In this document: positions 35,286 through 42,980 of the stretch, in pieces | Layout: the number at the start of each line of letters is the position of its first letter | Position numbering within the stretch: the first letter of the stretch is position 1 | DNA from: Ferroacidibacillus organovorans | GTDB lineage: Bacteria > Bacillota > Bacilli > Alicyclobacillales > SLC66 | Direction: 5' to 3' | Assembly: GCF_001642725.1 (NCBI RefSeq) | Contig: NZ_LSUQ01000007.1 | Location: forward strand, 1-64,000 | DNA: 64,000 bases | Translations under genes and position numbers: made by a program | Notes under the pieces: model-generated | Database searches by the model: none | What the model saw: only the letters and a program-made list of their open reading frames with translations | What the model was told of the DNA's origin: nothing

Positions 35286-35453
35286 ATGACGTGGGTATAT
35301 GAGGCACGGCTTTATGATTCGCGATCCGTGGCGAATTACGTGGCGATGTGCGTGCGTGATGATCAGGTTTTACGAGGATATCGCAAACCTTTAGTGCAAA
35401 TTTATCGGACGAGAAAGGGGAACTTTGGTGTTCGCTACCAACCTCTGGCTTGA
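35286..35453 (+). CDS. Small basic protein (55 aa); paralogue of the protein at 24218-24382
   Basis: Unrecognised family. ATG 35286 follows GAGGAGGG by five bases. The protein begins TWVYEARLYDSRS and ends YRTRKGNFGVRYQPLA, matching the 54-residue protein at 24218 in both end regions. Positions W, V, Y, L, Y, S and the C-terminal Y-[KR]-T-[KR]-[KR]-G-x-[FY]-G-V-[KR]-[FY]-Q are shared. A hairpin (TTAAGGG/CCCTAAG) lies upstream. Role unknown. Confidence 0.75.
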   Translation: MTWVYEARLYDSRSVANYVAMCVRDDQVLRGYRKPLVQIYRTRKGNFGVRYQPLA

Positions 35454-35543
35454 AGGAAACGTCAGTGCCTGACTTTCTCTGACTCGTTTCATAGAGTACA
35501 ATAGAGGCGATCGATCCTGTCGTAAGAGGAGAGAATAGCGTCT

Positions 35544-35825
35544 ATGGCATTCGCGGTTCAACTCACATTTTGTAAAAAAAACCTCGCGCTTTATAGCCAG
35601 AGTGTGCTTGAAGCGATTTCACACGATTATCCGGACGTGGAGATCGAATTGAAGGACTGCGCAGATGTTTGTGGCACGTGCACCGACATTCCATTTGCAC
35701 TCCGCAATGGCGCACTCATTGGTGGAAGAGATCCGCGTGATCTATACAAAAAATTAGAGCGCGGAATGAGATTTTTATCCGAAGATAAACTCCCTGGGAC
35801 AGCAGGATATGTTGAAGTAAAGTGA
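35544..35825 (+). CDS. DUF1450 family protein (YuzB-like)
   Basis: Small soluble protein of unknown function. The 93-residue product has the conserved FCKKNLALYS start (a cysteine near the N-terminus) and CADVCGTCTDIPFALRNGALI, i.e. four cysteines in a thioredoxin-like ferredoxin arrangement. Metal or redox function has been suggested only by this pattern. RBS AAGAGGAGAG. A TACAAT hexamer lies about 40 bases upstream. Confidence 0.8.
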   Translation: MAFAVQLTFCKKNLALYSQSVLEAISHDYPDVEIELKDCADVCGTCTDIPFALRNGALIGGRDPRDLYKKLERGMRFLSEDKLPGTAGYVEVK

Positions 35826-35890
35826 CCTTCACACTGTAGACATTCCGCGATTTTACTGGTGACACAGGCATATATCCCACACCGAAACAT

Positions 35891-35931
35891 CCACCTCGAA
35901 TAGGATGACGTTAGTCAAACGTTCGAGGTGG
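35891..35931 (+). promoter_or_regulatory. Hairpin covering the ribosome binding site of the HtrA-like gene
   Basis: CCACCTCGAA (35891-35900) pairs with TTCGAGGTGG (35922-35931) over a 21-base loop. The 3' arm contains the GAGGTGG ribosome binding site (35925-35931), and TTG 35937 follows five bases later. The TTTCTTTG that follows also makes it resemble a terminator for the upstream gene. Confidence 0.65.
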
Positions 35932-35936
35932 TTTCT

Positions 35937-36686
35937 TTGCAGCGAAAAAAAGGATCAGCGTCAAGCGCGGCCAAAGGACTGCGGGCACGAACACCGCGCA
36001 ACCTGCGGATGCCCGATTTTGTATCCATCGTCGATCAGTGTAAGGATGCAGTTGTCAATATTGAAGTTGCTCATGAACGCACGCGCAATCGGCAAATTCG
36101 CAGTCCATTTGGATTGCCGTTCGACATGTTTATCGAACAAGAACCGCGTGCGATGAACATCGGTACGGGTTTTATTTTTGATGAACGCGGCTACATTTTA
36201 ACAAACGAACACGTCATTCACGGGGCTTCACGAGTTCACGTCAAAATGCGAAATCAAGATCGAAAGCTGATCGCTCAAGTTGTTGGAACAAATTATGAAC
36301 ATGATTTGGCTGTTCTTAAAGTCGATCTTCCAAAAACGATTCGCATTTTGCGTCTTGGAAAGTCAAAGGATGTGCAAGTTGGCGAGTGGGTAATGGCAGT
36401 CGGCAATCCGTTGGGGCTTGATCACTCTGTTACAGTTGGCATTATTAGCGCCAAAGAAAGGCCTATGCAGATTGGTGATCGCTCCTACCCACACCTTTTG
36501 CAGACAGACGCGGCAATCAACCGCGGCAATTCTGGCGGACCTCTGATCAGCCTGCGCGGTGAAGTGATTGGCATTAACACGGCTGTAAGTCAGAGTTCAC
36601 AGGGAATCGGTTTTGCCATCGCGATTGATGTCGTACGCGATGCGCTTCCTGAAATGATGGGGAAGAGATACCGCCAGAGTGTTTGA
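35937..36686 (+). CDS. HtrA/trypsin-like serine protease lacking PDZ domain and membrane anchor
   Basis: The 249-residue protein has an S1C catalytic triad: His in LTNEHVIHGAS, Asp in NYEHDLAVLKV, Ser in INRGNSGGPLISLRG. Unlike typical HtrA/DegP it has no N-terminal transmembrane helix or signal peptide (the start is basic: QRKKGSASSAAKG) and stops after the protease domain, with no PDZ. It would be cytosolic unless exported by an unseen route. TTG 35937 is chosen for its spacing to GAGGTGG; GTG 35928 is inside the binding site. A long hairpin terminator follows. Confidence 0.85.
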   Translation: MQRKKGSASSAAKGLRARTPRNLRMPDFVSIVDQCKDAVVNIEVAHERTRNRQIRSPFGLPFDMFIEQEPRAMNIGTGFIFDERGYILTNEHVIHGASRVHVKMRNQDRKLIAQVVGTNYEHDLAVLKVDLPKTIRILRLGKSKDVQVGEWVMAVGNPLGLDHSVTVGIISAKERPMQIGDRSYPHLLQTDAAINRGNSGGPLISLRGEVIGINTAVSQSSQGIGFAIAIDVVRDALPEMMGKRYRQSV

Positions 36687-36702
36687 GTCCTCGCGTGAAA
36701 AC

Positions 36703-36764
36703 AATCGGTTCTATTTCCAAATTGGATTGTCACATAATAAGTCCAATTTGGATAGACCGATTTT
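36703..36764 (+). terminator. Long hairpin terminator after the HtrA-like gene
   Basis: The left arm (36703-36726) and right arm (36742-36762) pair over 21 positions with two single-base bulges; the inner stem is TCCAAATTGGA/TCCAATTTGGA. The stem ends in T-rich ATTTTC. Confidence 0.75.
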
Positions 36765-36836
36765 CGGATTGATCACATTTAAGACAAATTTGAACGCGCA
36801 ATCGCTTTCGGGGTAGCGTTATGAACATAAAGTGGA

Positions 36837-36865
36837 TTGCATTCCTATGCAATGCACGCTATAGT
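36837..36865 (+). promoter_or_regulatory. Sigma-A promoter of gltB
   Basis: TTGCAT (36837-36842), 17-bp spacer, TATAGT (36860-36865). The predicted start lies just before the riboswitch. Confidence 0.75.
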
Positions 36866-36875
36866 AAAATTACAG

Positions 36876-36987
36876 AGGAAGTGCACCTAGGGATCCGGCC
36901 TGATGCATGTTTCGGGACAGGACCAAGCGGTGCAAGCGTGCTAATGCTACACCGTGAGTATAAAAGACTCGGCGGAGAGGTTCCCTG
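36876..36987 (+). ncRNA. ykkC subtype-2 riboswitch aptamer, probably ppGpp class
   Basis: GGAAGTGCACCTAGGGATCC, then GGACAGGACCAAGCGGTGCA, ACACCGTGAG, ATAAAAGACTCGGCGGAGAGG and the closing TTCC reproduce the conserved order of ykkC subtype-2 aptamers (ppGpp, PRPP). The location in front of glutamate synthase fits the ppGpp class (subtype 2a) rather than the PRPP class, which usually precedes purine genes. Ligand is inferred. Confidence 0.88.
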
Positions 36988-37013
36988 AAAAGGGCGTTTC
37001 TTCGCCTTTTGTA
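36988..37013 (+). terminator. Riboswitch expression platform terminator
   Basis: AAAAGG(G)CG, loop TTTCTT, CGCCTTTT followed by GTAT. The GGTTCCC just upstream can pair with GGG of the terminator arm, giving an alternative antiterminator fold. Confidence 0.7.
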
Positions 37014-37071
37014 TATCTAAATCAGATGGTTCAAATGGAGTTCGTCAGATTCAAGTAAAGGAGTCGATACC

Positions 37072-40000
37072 ATGGCCTTTCTAGAGAGAGAAGAGCACGA
37101 CGCGTGTGGGATTGTCGCTTGGGTAGAAAAAGGAGCACAACCGACGCGCGCGAATGTTGAACGAGTATTACGCGCACTTGATCAAATGAAGCACAGAGCC
37201 GGTTTTGTGGAAGAAGAAGGCGATGGCTCAGGCATTTTGGTGGATTTACCGCGCGCGATCTGGGTAAAAAAATTAGGCGGGGACGTTGTCGCGCGTCAGC
37301 TTGTCGCAAATCCTTTATTCGCCGTCGCGCACGTTTTACTTACGGATGAAATGAAATCGAGCGAAGGTACAGCAGTTGATGTTGAGACTGTCGCGCAAAA
37401 CGTGCCGCTCATGGCGGAGGCTGCGGGCTTTTCACTTTGTAAGGTGGTCATTGACCCCGTCCACGCAGAGGCGCTAGGTCCGGGCGGGCGTAAAGAAGGA
37501 ATTCACTTTCTCCAATTTGCATTTTTATACAACGACGCAACCGCTACAGCGGAACGAGTAGACGCTGCCTGTTATCGATTATTAAAGGAGATTGAAACGC
37601 AACTGAGAGTCCATGTGGCTTCTCTATCGTCTCAATCCACGGTGTATAAAATTCGCGGAGATAGCGACACACTTCGCGCTTATTACACGGATTTAAATGA
37701 CGAGTCTTTTGTGAGTCGCATTACGATTGGACACAATCGCTATTCAACGAATACAACGACGTCTAGCGAGCGCGTTCAACCTTTCACACTGCTCGGTCAC
37801 AATGGTGAATTGAACACGATTCATCGCTTGCGTGAGGAGTCGCGCATGGTCAACATTGAGACGGTCTCTGGAGGTAGTGATTCACAGGATCTCGACCGTT
37901 TTCTTGAAGGTCTGATTCACAACTATTCGTATTCACTCATCGAAGCCATGGAAATTGCGTTCCCGCCGATCATTCATGAAATCAAGCAAATGAGCCTACC
38001 ACTTCAGGATCTCTACATGTATATTCGATCGCTGTTCGGTCCGTTTGCTCAAGGACCTGCAGGAATCGTATCGCGCCACGGGAGAGAAGCCGTGTTCTCT
38101 GTGGATGCGATGGGACTACGCCCGCTTTGGATGGTCGAGACAGACGCAAGCTTAATTTTTTCAAGTGAACAGGGCGTTGTTTCACTTTCTGAAATGATTC
38201 ACGATCCGCGCCCCCTCTCGCCAGGAGAGAAGATTTATCTCGAATTGCCGCCTGGGGAACCGACGATTGTGCACGCGTATCCAGATGCTCAGCATTTGGT
38301 GCATGCCCGTATGCGTGAACGTCATGAGATAAAGGGCTACGGCCAAGGCGTGTCGTTTCACGGACCACTGGTTTGGGGTGATACGCACTTGACGCCAAAC
38401 CGCGCTACGGACGGAACGCGTGAAGCGCGAATGGCTGTGTTCGGCTGGGATCAGGAAGATGTGCGCAATTTAGAGGCGCAGACGGCGAATGGGGCGGAGC
38501 CGATTCGCTCGCTCGGATTTGATGGACCGCTCGCCGCTTTGTCAGCGGAACGTCAGAATCTGAGCGACTATTTGAAAGAAACCGTCGCGGTGGTGACCAA
38601 TCCAGCTGTTGATCGCGAGCGAGAGATTGAACATTTTTCAACGCGTGTCGTGCTCGGCGGTCGGCCACATATCGATGGTTCATCGAAACATTTACTGCAC
38701 CTGGAACTGCAGAGCCCGCTGTTGTTGGGCGGACACAGTTTGCCTGAAGCAGACCGCTATCGCGCGCTCGCAACGAAAGTCGGCACCCAACTCTATGAAG
38801 ATGTCATTCGCTACTTCATGAGGGATGATGATGCACTGTGCGAAATTTATCCGCAGCTATTGCCGTCTGAAACAATCGAAGATGCTCTTGTGAGAATCGC
38901 AGAAGAAGTCGAGCAAGGTGTGCTGCGCGGCGCTCGTCTCTTTGTGCTTGATGATCGATTCTCTTTTGATGACGGTGGCACGTTTATCGATCCGGCACTT
39001 GCTGTCGCTAAGACGCATCGCGTGCTGCGTGAACTCGTCGTTGAAGGGCTGAGTGCAAGGCGGAGTGCCAGTGTGATTGTTCGCACAGGCGCTGTGCGAA
39101 ACTTGCACGATGTGATGGTTCTGGCCGGACTTGGCGCCGATGCGATCTGTCCCTACCTCTATATGGAGACAGCCTATGAGGTGGATGGGTGGAAGGGGAT
39201 CGAGAACGTATACGCTGCACTTACCAAAGGTGTAGAAAAGGTGTTGTCAACGCTTGGCATTCACGAATTGCGCGGGTATGATCGGTTGTTCAGCGCAATC
39301 GGCCTTTCTGAGACAATCGCCGACCTTCTGGAAATTCGCACTTTTTTTGGTGCGGGCTCAGGTGCAGATTTGATCTTCTTTGCGGATGTTGCGCGCGAAC
39401 GCGCATTGCTGCTAAAGCAACCCAAAGCTTCCGTTGCTCGTCCCTATCAATTGTGGCCGCGCATCTGGAAATCGGCTGGGGACGTCGCAGGCGGTACGCT
39501 CTCGTTTGAAGAATATTCGGCCAAACTACGTGAACTCGAGATAAAGCAGCCAATCTCTCTTCGCCATGTGCTCGACATCGTTCCACAGTCGAATAAACCA
39601 TCTCCTGATACCGTCGATCTATCTGTAGGCGATCACTCTCTTCCTTTTTTGATCAGTTCGATGTCGTTTGGTTCACAGAGCGAGATTGCATTTCGCTCCT
39701 ACGCCGAGGCGGCAAAGCGACTTGATATGCTCTCACTGAATGGCGAAGGTGGGGAGATCAAGGACATGCTCGGCAAATACGCAAAACATCGGGGACATCA
39801 GATTGCATCTGGACGATTCGGCGTCAACGCGGAGTTGTGTAATTCAGTGGATCTCCTGGAGATTAAAATCGGACAGGGAGCAAAGCCTGGTGAAGGCGGT
39901 CATTTGCCTGGTTCAAAGGTCTCGGTAAAGGTTGCTGCCGCAAGAAATGCGCGCCAAGGAACCGACCTCATTTCACCTTCGAACAATCACGATATTTATT

Positions 40001-41613
40001 CGATTGAAGATCTCGCTCAAATGATCGATGAGTTAAAGACGGTAAATTCGCGCGCAAAAGTATCTGTCAAAGTGCCTGTTGTTCCAGGAATTGGAACCAT
40101 TGCGGTAGGCATTGCAAAAGCTGGCGCTGACATCATTACGCTGAGTGGTTTTGACGGTGGAACAGGAGCTGCGCGCGCGCACGCATTGAAACATGTAGGT
40201 TTGCCAGTTGAAATCGGTGTGAAGTTGGCGCACGAGGCGCTTTTGGATGCGGGATTGCGCGAGCTCGTTGAACTCTGGGCAGACGGCGGGATGAAAAACG
40301 GGTACGATGTTGTGAAAATGGTGTTGCTTGGCGCAAATCGAGTAGGATTCGGAACGATGGCGATGGTGGCCGTCGGGTGCACCAGTTGTCGCGCATGTCA
40401 CAAAGATACGTGTCACGTGGGAATCGCCACGCAAATTGAAACGGTTGAACAAGCAACTGCACACGGATTGAAAGCTTTTGTCCCGCGCGAATTCGATCTG
40501 GCTGTGGCAAATCTTGAGCGTTTCTTCGGCGGGTTGGCTCAAGAAGTGCGGCACGTTGCCGCGCAGCTTGGCGCGACGTCGCTTCAAGCTCTGGTTGGTA
40601 AATCAGAATACCTGCAGCAAGCGAGATGCCACGACCGCGTAGATCTGCACGATTTGATTCAACACCATGTCGCCGTAACGTATCAATATAAGAAAATCGC
40701 CGTTCGACCGAGTAGCGTGAGCCGTCAATCCATTACGGCTCAGCTCGGACAACAAGCGTTGACTGCCATGGCGGCAGGAAGTGAGTCATTACAATTCGGC
40801 GCGGATCACGTGAACTCTGGCGAACGGATCATTGGCGGCATGCTCTCTGGATCCGTTGTGCGCACAGAGATTCGCGAGCGAAAGCAAGGTCTGACACGTG
40901 CATCCGTAGGTCTGCTCGCCGGGTCGGTTGCCGGCAATGGATTTGCCGCGTATAACGCCACGGGCATTCATCTGCGTGTTGAAGGTGGTGCACAAGACGG
41001 CGTTGGTAAAGGCGCACTTGGCGGCAAGGTCATCATTTTAAAAGGGCTTAACGAGCGCGGACGACGGGTAAATGGAAGTGTCGGCAAAGGATTGGCGTAT
41101 GGCGCTCAACGCGGATTGTTTATCGTTCAGGGAAATGCGGATGCGCGCGCCGGCATTCGCTTGTCAGGCGCAGACCTTATTATCGGTGGCGAGGTTGAGA
41201 CTCCAATTGATGATAGTAAGGGTTATCTTGCGAGCCGCGCAAACGTAAAAGGTTTTGCTTTTGAATACATGACTGGCGGAAGGGCGCTTGTCATGGGGGA
41301 TCCGGGACCGTGGATTTGTTCTGGAATGACCGGTGGTTTTGTTTATTTACGCATCGATTTCGAAATGGGATTGACGCCTGAAGTCATTCGTCGCCGGATT
41401 GCAAAAGGTGCAAAAGTATCCTTAACGCATTTGCATCCTGGGGGAATTCTTGATGTACAGGAATTGCTCGGTCACTATCAAAAAGAACTGATTCGCTCTG
41501 GTCAACAGGATGCAGCCGAAAAACTGCAACCGCTGATGCAAAGCCCTGACGATCATTTCATGGTGATTCGTCCCGGCGCGGAACTTACAGACCAGGATAT
41601 TGCGACGGAATAA
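37072..41613 (+). CDS. gltB: Glutamate synthase, large subunit
   Basis: Makes two glutamates from glutamine and 2-oxoglutarate. The 1513-residue order is: class II glutaminase with the nucleophile C12 in HDACGIVAW (an 11-residue propeptide would be cleaved), a central domain, the FMN barrel with SMSFGSQSEIAFRSY, LNGEGGEIKD, the [3Fe-4S] cysteines in CTSCRACHKDTCHVGIATQ (near residues 1103-1114) and the C-terminal GXGXG beta-helix domain (ALGGKVIILKG, KGLAYGAQRG). The small subunit gltD is not adjacent. AAAGGAG precedes the ATG. Transcription is under a ykkC-type riboswitch. Confidence 0.95.
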   Translation: MAFLEREEHDACGIVAWVEKGAQPTRANVERVLRALDQMKHRAGFVEEEGDGSGILVDLPRAIWVKKLGGDVVARQLVANPLFAVAHVLLTDEMKSSEGTAVDVETVAQNVPLMAEAAGFSLCKVVIDPVHAEALGPGGRKEGIHFLQFAFLYNDATATAERVDAACYRLLKEIETQLRVHVASLSSQSTVYKIRGDSDTLRAYYTDLNDESFVSRITIGHNRYSTNTTTSSERVQPFTLLGHNGELNTIHRLREESRMVNIETVSGGSDSQDLDRFLEGLIHNYSYSLIEAMEIAFPPIIHEIKQMSLPLQDLYMYIRSLFGPFAQGPAGIVSRHGREAVFSVDAMGLRPLWMVETDASLIFSSEQGVVSLSEMIHDPRPLSPGEKIYLELPPGEPTIVHAYPDAQHLVHARMRERHEIKGYGQGVSFHGPLVWGDTHLTPNRATDGTREARMAVFGWDQEDVRNLEAQTANGAEPIRSLGFDGPLAALSAERQNLSDYLKETVAVVTNPAVDREREIEHFSTRVVLGGRPHIDGSSKHLLHLELQSPLLLGGHSLPEADRYRALATKVGTQLYEDVIRYFMRDDDALCEIYPQLLPSETIEDALVRIAEEVEQGVLRGARLFVLDDRFSFDDGGTFIDPALAVAKTHRVLRELVVEGLSARRSASVIVRTGAVRNLHDVMVLAGLGADAICPYLYMETAYEVDGWKGIENVYAALTKGVEKVLSTLGIHELRGYDRLFSAIGLSETIADLLEIRTFFGAGSGADLIFFADVARERALLLKQPKASVARPYQLWPRIWKSAGDVAGGTLSFEEYSAKLRELEIKQPISLRHVLDIVPQSNKPSPDTVDLSVGDHSLPFLISSMSFGSQSEIAFRSYAEAAKRLDMLSLNGEGGEIKDMLGKYAKHRGHQIASGRFGVNAELCNSVDLLEIKIGQGAKPGEGGHLPGSKVSVKVAAARNARQGTDLISPSNNHDIYSIEDLAQMIDELKTVNSRAKVSVKVPVVPGIGTIAVGIAKAGADIITLSGFDGGTGAARAHALKHVGLPVEIGVKLAHEALLDAGLRELVELWADGGMKNGYDVVKMVLLGANRVGFGTMAMVAVGCTSCRACHKDTCHVGIATQIETVEQATAHGLKAFVPREFDLAVANLERFFGGLAQEVRHVAAQLGATSLQALVGKSEYLQQARCHDRVDLHDLIQHHVAVTYQYKKIAVRPSSVSRQSITAQLGQQALTAMAAGSESLQFGADHVNSGERIIGGMLSGSVVRTEIRERKQGLTRASVGLLAGSVAGNGFAAYNATGIHLRVEGGAQDGVGKGALGGKVIILKGLNERGRRVNGSVGKGLAYGAQRGLFIVQGNADARAGIRLSGADLIIGGEVETPIDDSKGYLASRANVKGFAFEYMTGGRALVMGDPGPWICSGMTGGFVYLRIDFEMGLTPEVIRRRIAKGAKVSLTHLHPGGILDVQELLGHYQKELIRSGQQDAAEKLQPLMQSPDDHFMVIRPGAELTDQDIATE

Positions 41614-41639
41614 CCAATCATTGTAAAACCATAGCAATG

Positions 41640-41678
41640 AAAAAAGGATTGCCGAAATTTCGTGGCAATCCTTTTTTT
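41640..41678. terminator. Bidirectional terminator after gltB
   Basis: AAAAAAGGATTGCC (41640-41653), ten-base loop, GGCAATCC (41664-41671) and seven T. It serves gltB and the convergent gene on the - strand. Confidence 0.9.
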
Positions 41679-41695
41679 GATGTACGAAAAAAAGA

Positions 41696-42058
41696 TTACA
41701 TCGTATAGACGCTGGACCCCAGAAAGTGAAACCTTTGAGGGTGTTTTTCATATAATGCTCGGAGTGTCGCTGCGACCGATGCATCACGCAAGGAGAGCGC
41801 TTCGCGAAGGTTTGATAAATCTTCGAAACGATAGATGGAACCGCGGAATTCCACACCGTTTAGCAACTCATCAATCGAGTATTTCAGTGCTGCGGCGCGC
41901 AGTACATTGTGGCGTGCAGCTTCGCTGTAGATGCGGTAGTGTCGCTCTTCATCAATCATGCATATTCCTTCCGGCGAGAAGAAGAGATCGCCAGCTGGCT
42001 CAACCCATATCAGATAAAGTTGAAAAGGTACTTGGATTCCATTTGTTGGTTTACGCAT
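41696..42058 (-). CDS. Hypothetical protein (120 aa)
   Basis: Not recognised. ATG 42058 follows AAGGA by nine bases; a longer in-frame start at 42082 lacks one. The product begins MRKPTNGIQVPFQLYLIWVE, has FSPEGICMIDEERHYRIYSEAARHN, and ends with HPQRFHFLGSSVYTM. It looks like a small soluble alpha/beta protein. It is divergent from the methyltransferase gene and ends at the gltB terminator. The + strand frame over this region is a shadow. Confidence 0.6.
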   Translation of the reverse strand: MRKPTNGIQVPFQLYLIWVEPAGDLFFSPEGICMIDEERHYRIYSEAARHNVLRAAALKYSIDELLNGVEFRGSIYRFEDLSNLREALSLRDASVAATLRALYEKHPQRFHFLGSSVYTM

Positions 42059-42138
42059 CGATCGGTGTCCTTCTTTCTGCATGGCACTACGGTCAGACAG
42101 ACTATACCGTCTCTAGGATATCCATCGCAAGGGATGCG

Positions 42139-42900
42139 ATGAAAGTGAACCATGTGAAAGGCGTGTTATCTTTGGACTATCATGATGCTCTAGCGCATCT
42201 GGGAATTTCAAGCGCACACCCAGGCGGCTATCAAATGACGGAAGTCGTGTTTCATGAGCTTGAAAAACGCGGAGTGCCCCTTCATCCATCTTCTCGTGTG
42301 CTTGAGGCGGGCTGTGGAACAGGGCAAACTTCGTGTGAAATGGCACGTCGTTTTGGATGCCAAGTTACCGGAGTAGACTTGCGAAAACCGATGATCGAGC
42401 GTGCGCAGGAACGCGCTAAACGAGAAGGGGTATCTGTTCGTTTTTATCAGATAAAACCTGGCCTATTACCATTTTCTGATCATTCTTTTGATCTTGTTTT
42501 GGCTGAATCAGTCGCCGTCTTTAATCCGCTGTTGCCACTTCTAAGGGAGTGGCGTCGGGTTCTTGCACCGCACGGTTCGCTCATTGATCTCGAGATGGCT
42601 GCAAGTTTCACGCTTCCTGATGATGCCCGGCGCGCATTCCAGCGATTGTACGGAGCCGTTCAAGTCCCCACCCTAAAAGGGTGGAAAGAAGCATACGAAA
42701 CCGTAGGTTTTACCGATGTTCAGATGGTGCGCTCTGGCGCGATCCGCGGGTTACACGCTCCTCTTGCAATTCCTAACGTAACGACGCTTACACCGACAAC
42801 CTACACAAAAGAAATCATGGCCATCGTTCAAGAAAATCAAAAGGTGATGATGACCTACGATCGATGGTTGTCGTACGCTATGATTCTCGCACGCGATTAA
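42139..42900 (+). CDS. SAM-dependent class I methyltransferase
   Basis: The 253-residue protein has motif I VLEAGCGTGQTSCEMA (residues ~57-72), the acidic ribose-binding VTGVDLRKPM, motif IV FDLVLAESVAVF and LREWRRVLAPHGSLIDLEM, as in UbiE/methyltransferase-11 proteins. Substrate unknown. ATG 42139 follows AAGGG; a much longer reading frame upstream covers the opposite-strand gene and is not taken as coding. It stands alone, ~80 bases before the penicillin-binding protein gene. Confidence 0.85.
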   Translation: MKVNHVKGVLSLDYHDALAHLGISSAHPGGYQMTEVVFHELEKRGVPLHPSSRVLEAGCGTGQTSCEMARRFGCQVTGVDLRKPMIERAQERAKREGVSVRFYQIKPGLLPFSDHSFDLVLAESVAVFNPLLPLLREWRRVLAPHGSLIDLEMAASFTLPDDARRAFQRLYGAVQVPTLKGWKEAYETVGFTDVQMVRSGAIRGLHAPLAIPNVTTLTPTTYTKEIMAIVQENQKVMMTYDRWLSYAMILARD

Positions 42901-42980
42901 ACTCTTACACGATGCGTGAGCGCGGATAAAGATCGCAAATTTCGCCAGAAACATGTACAATACATGCGAGGTGATCGATT

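Noticed and set aside
41662-42138. 5' extension of the methyltransferase frame
   Set aside because: The frame is open for ~480 bases upstream, but it covers the terminator of gltB and a plausible gene on the - strand; ATG 42139 has a binding site and begins at the conserved domain.
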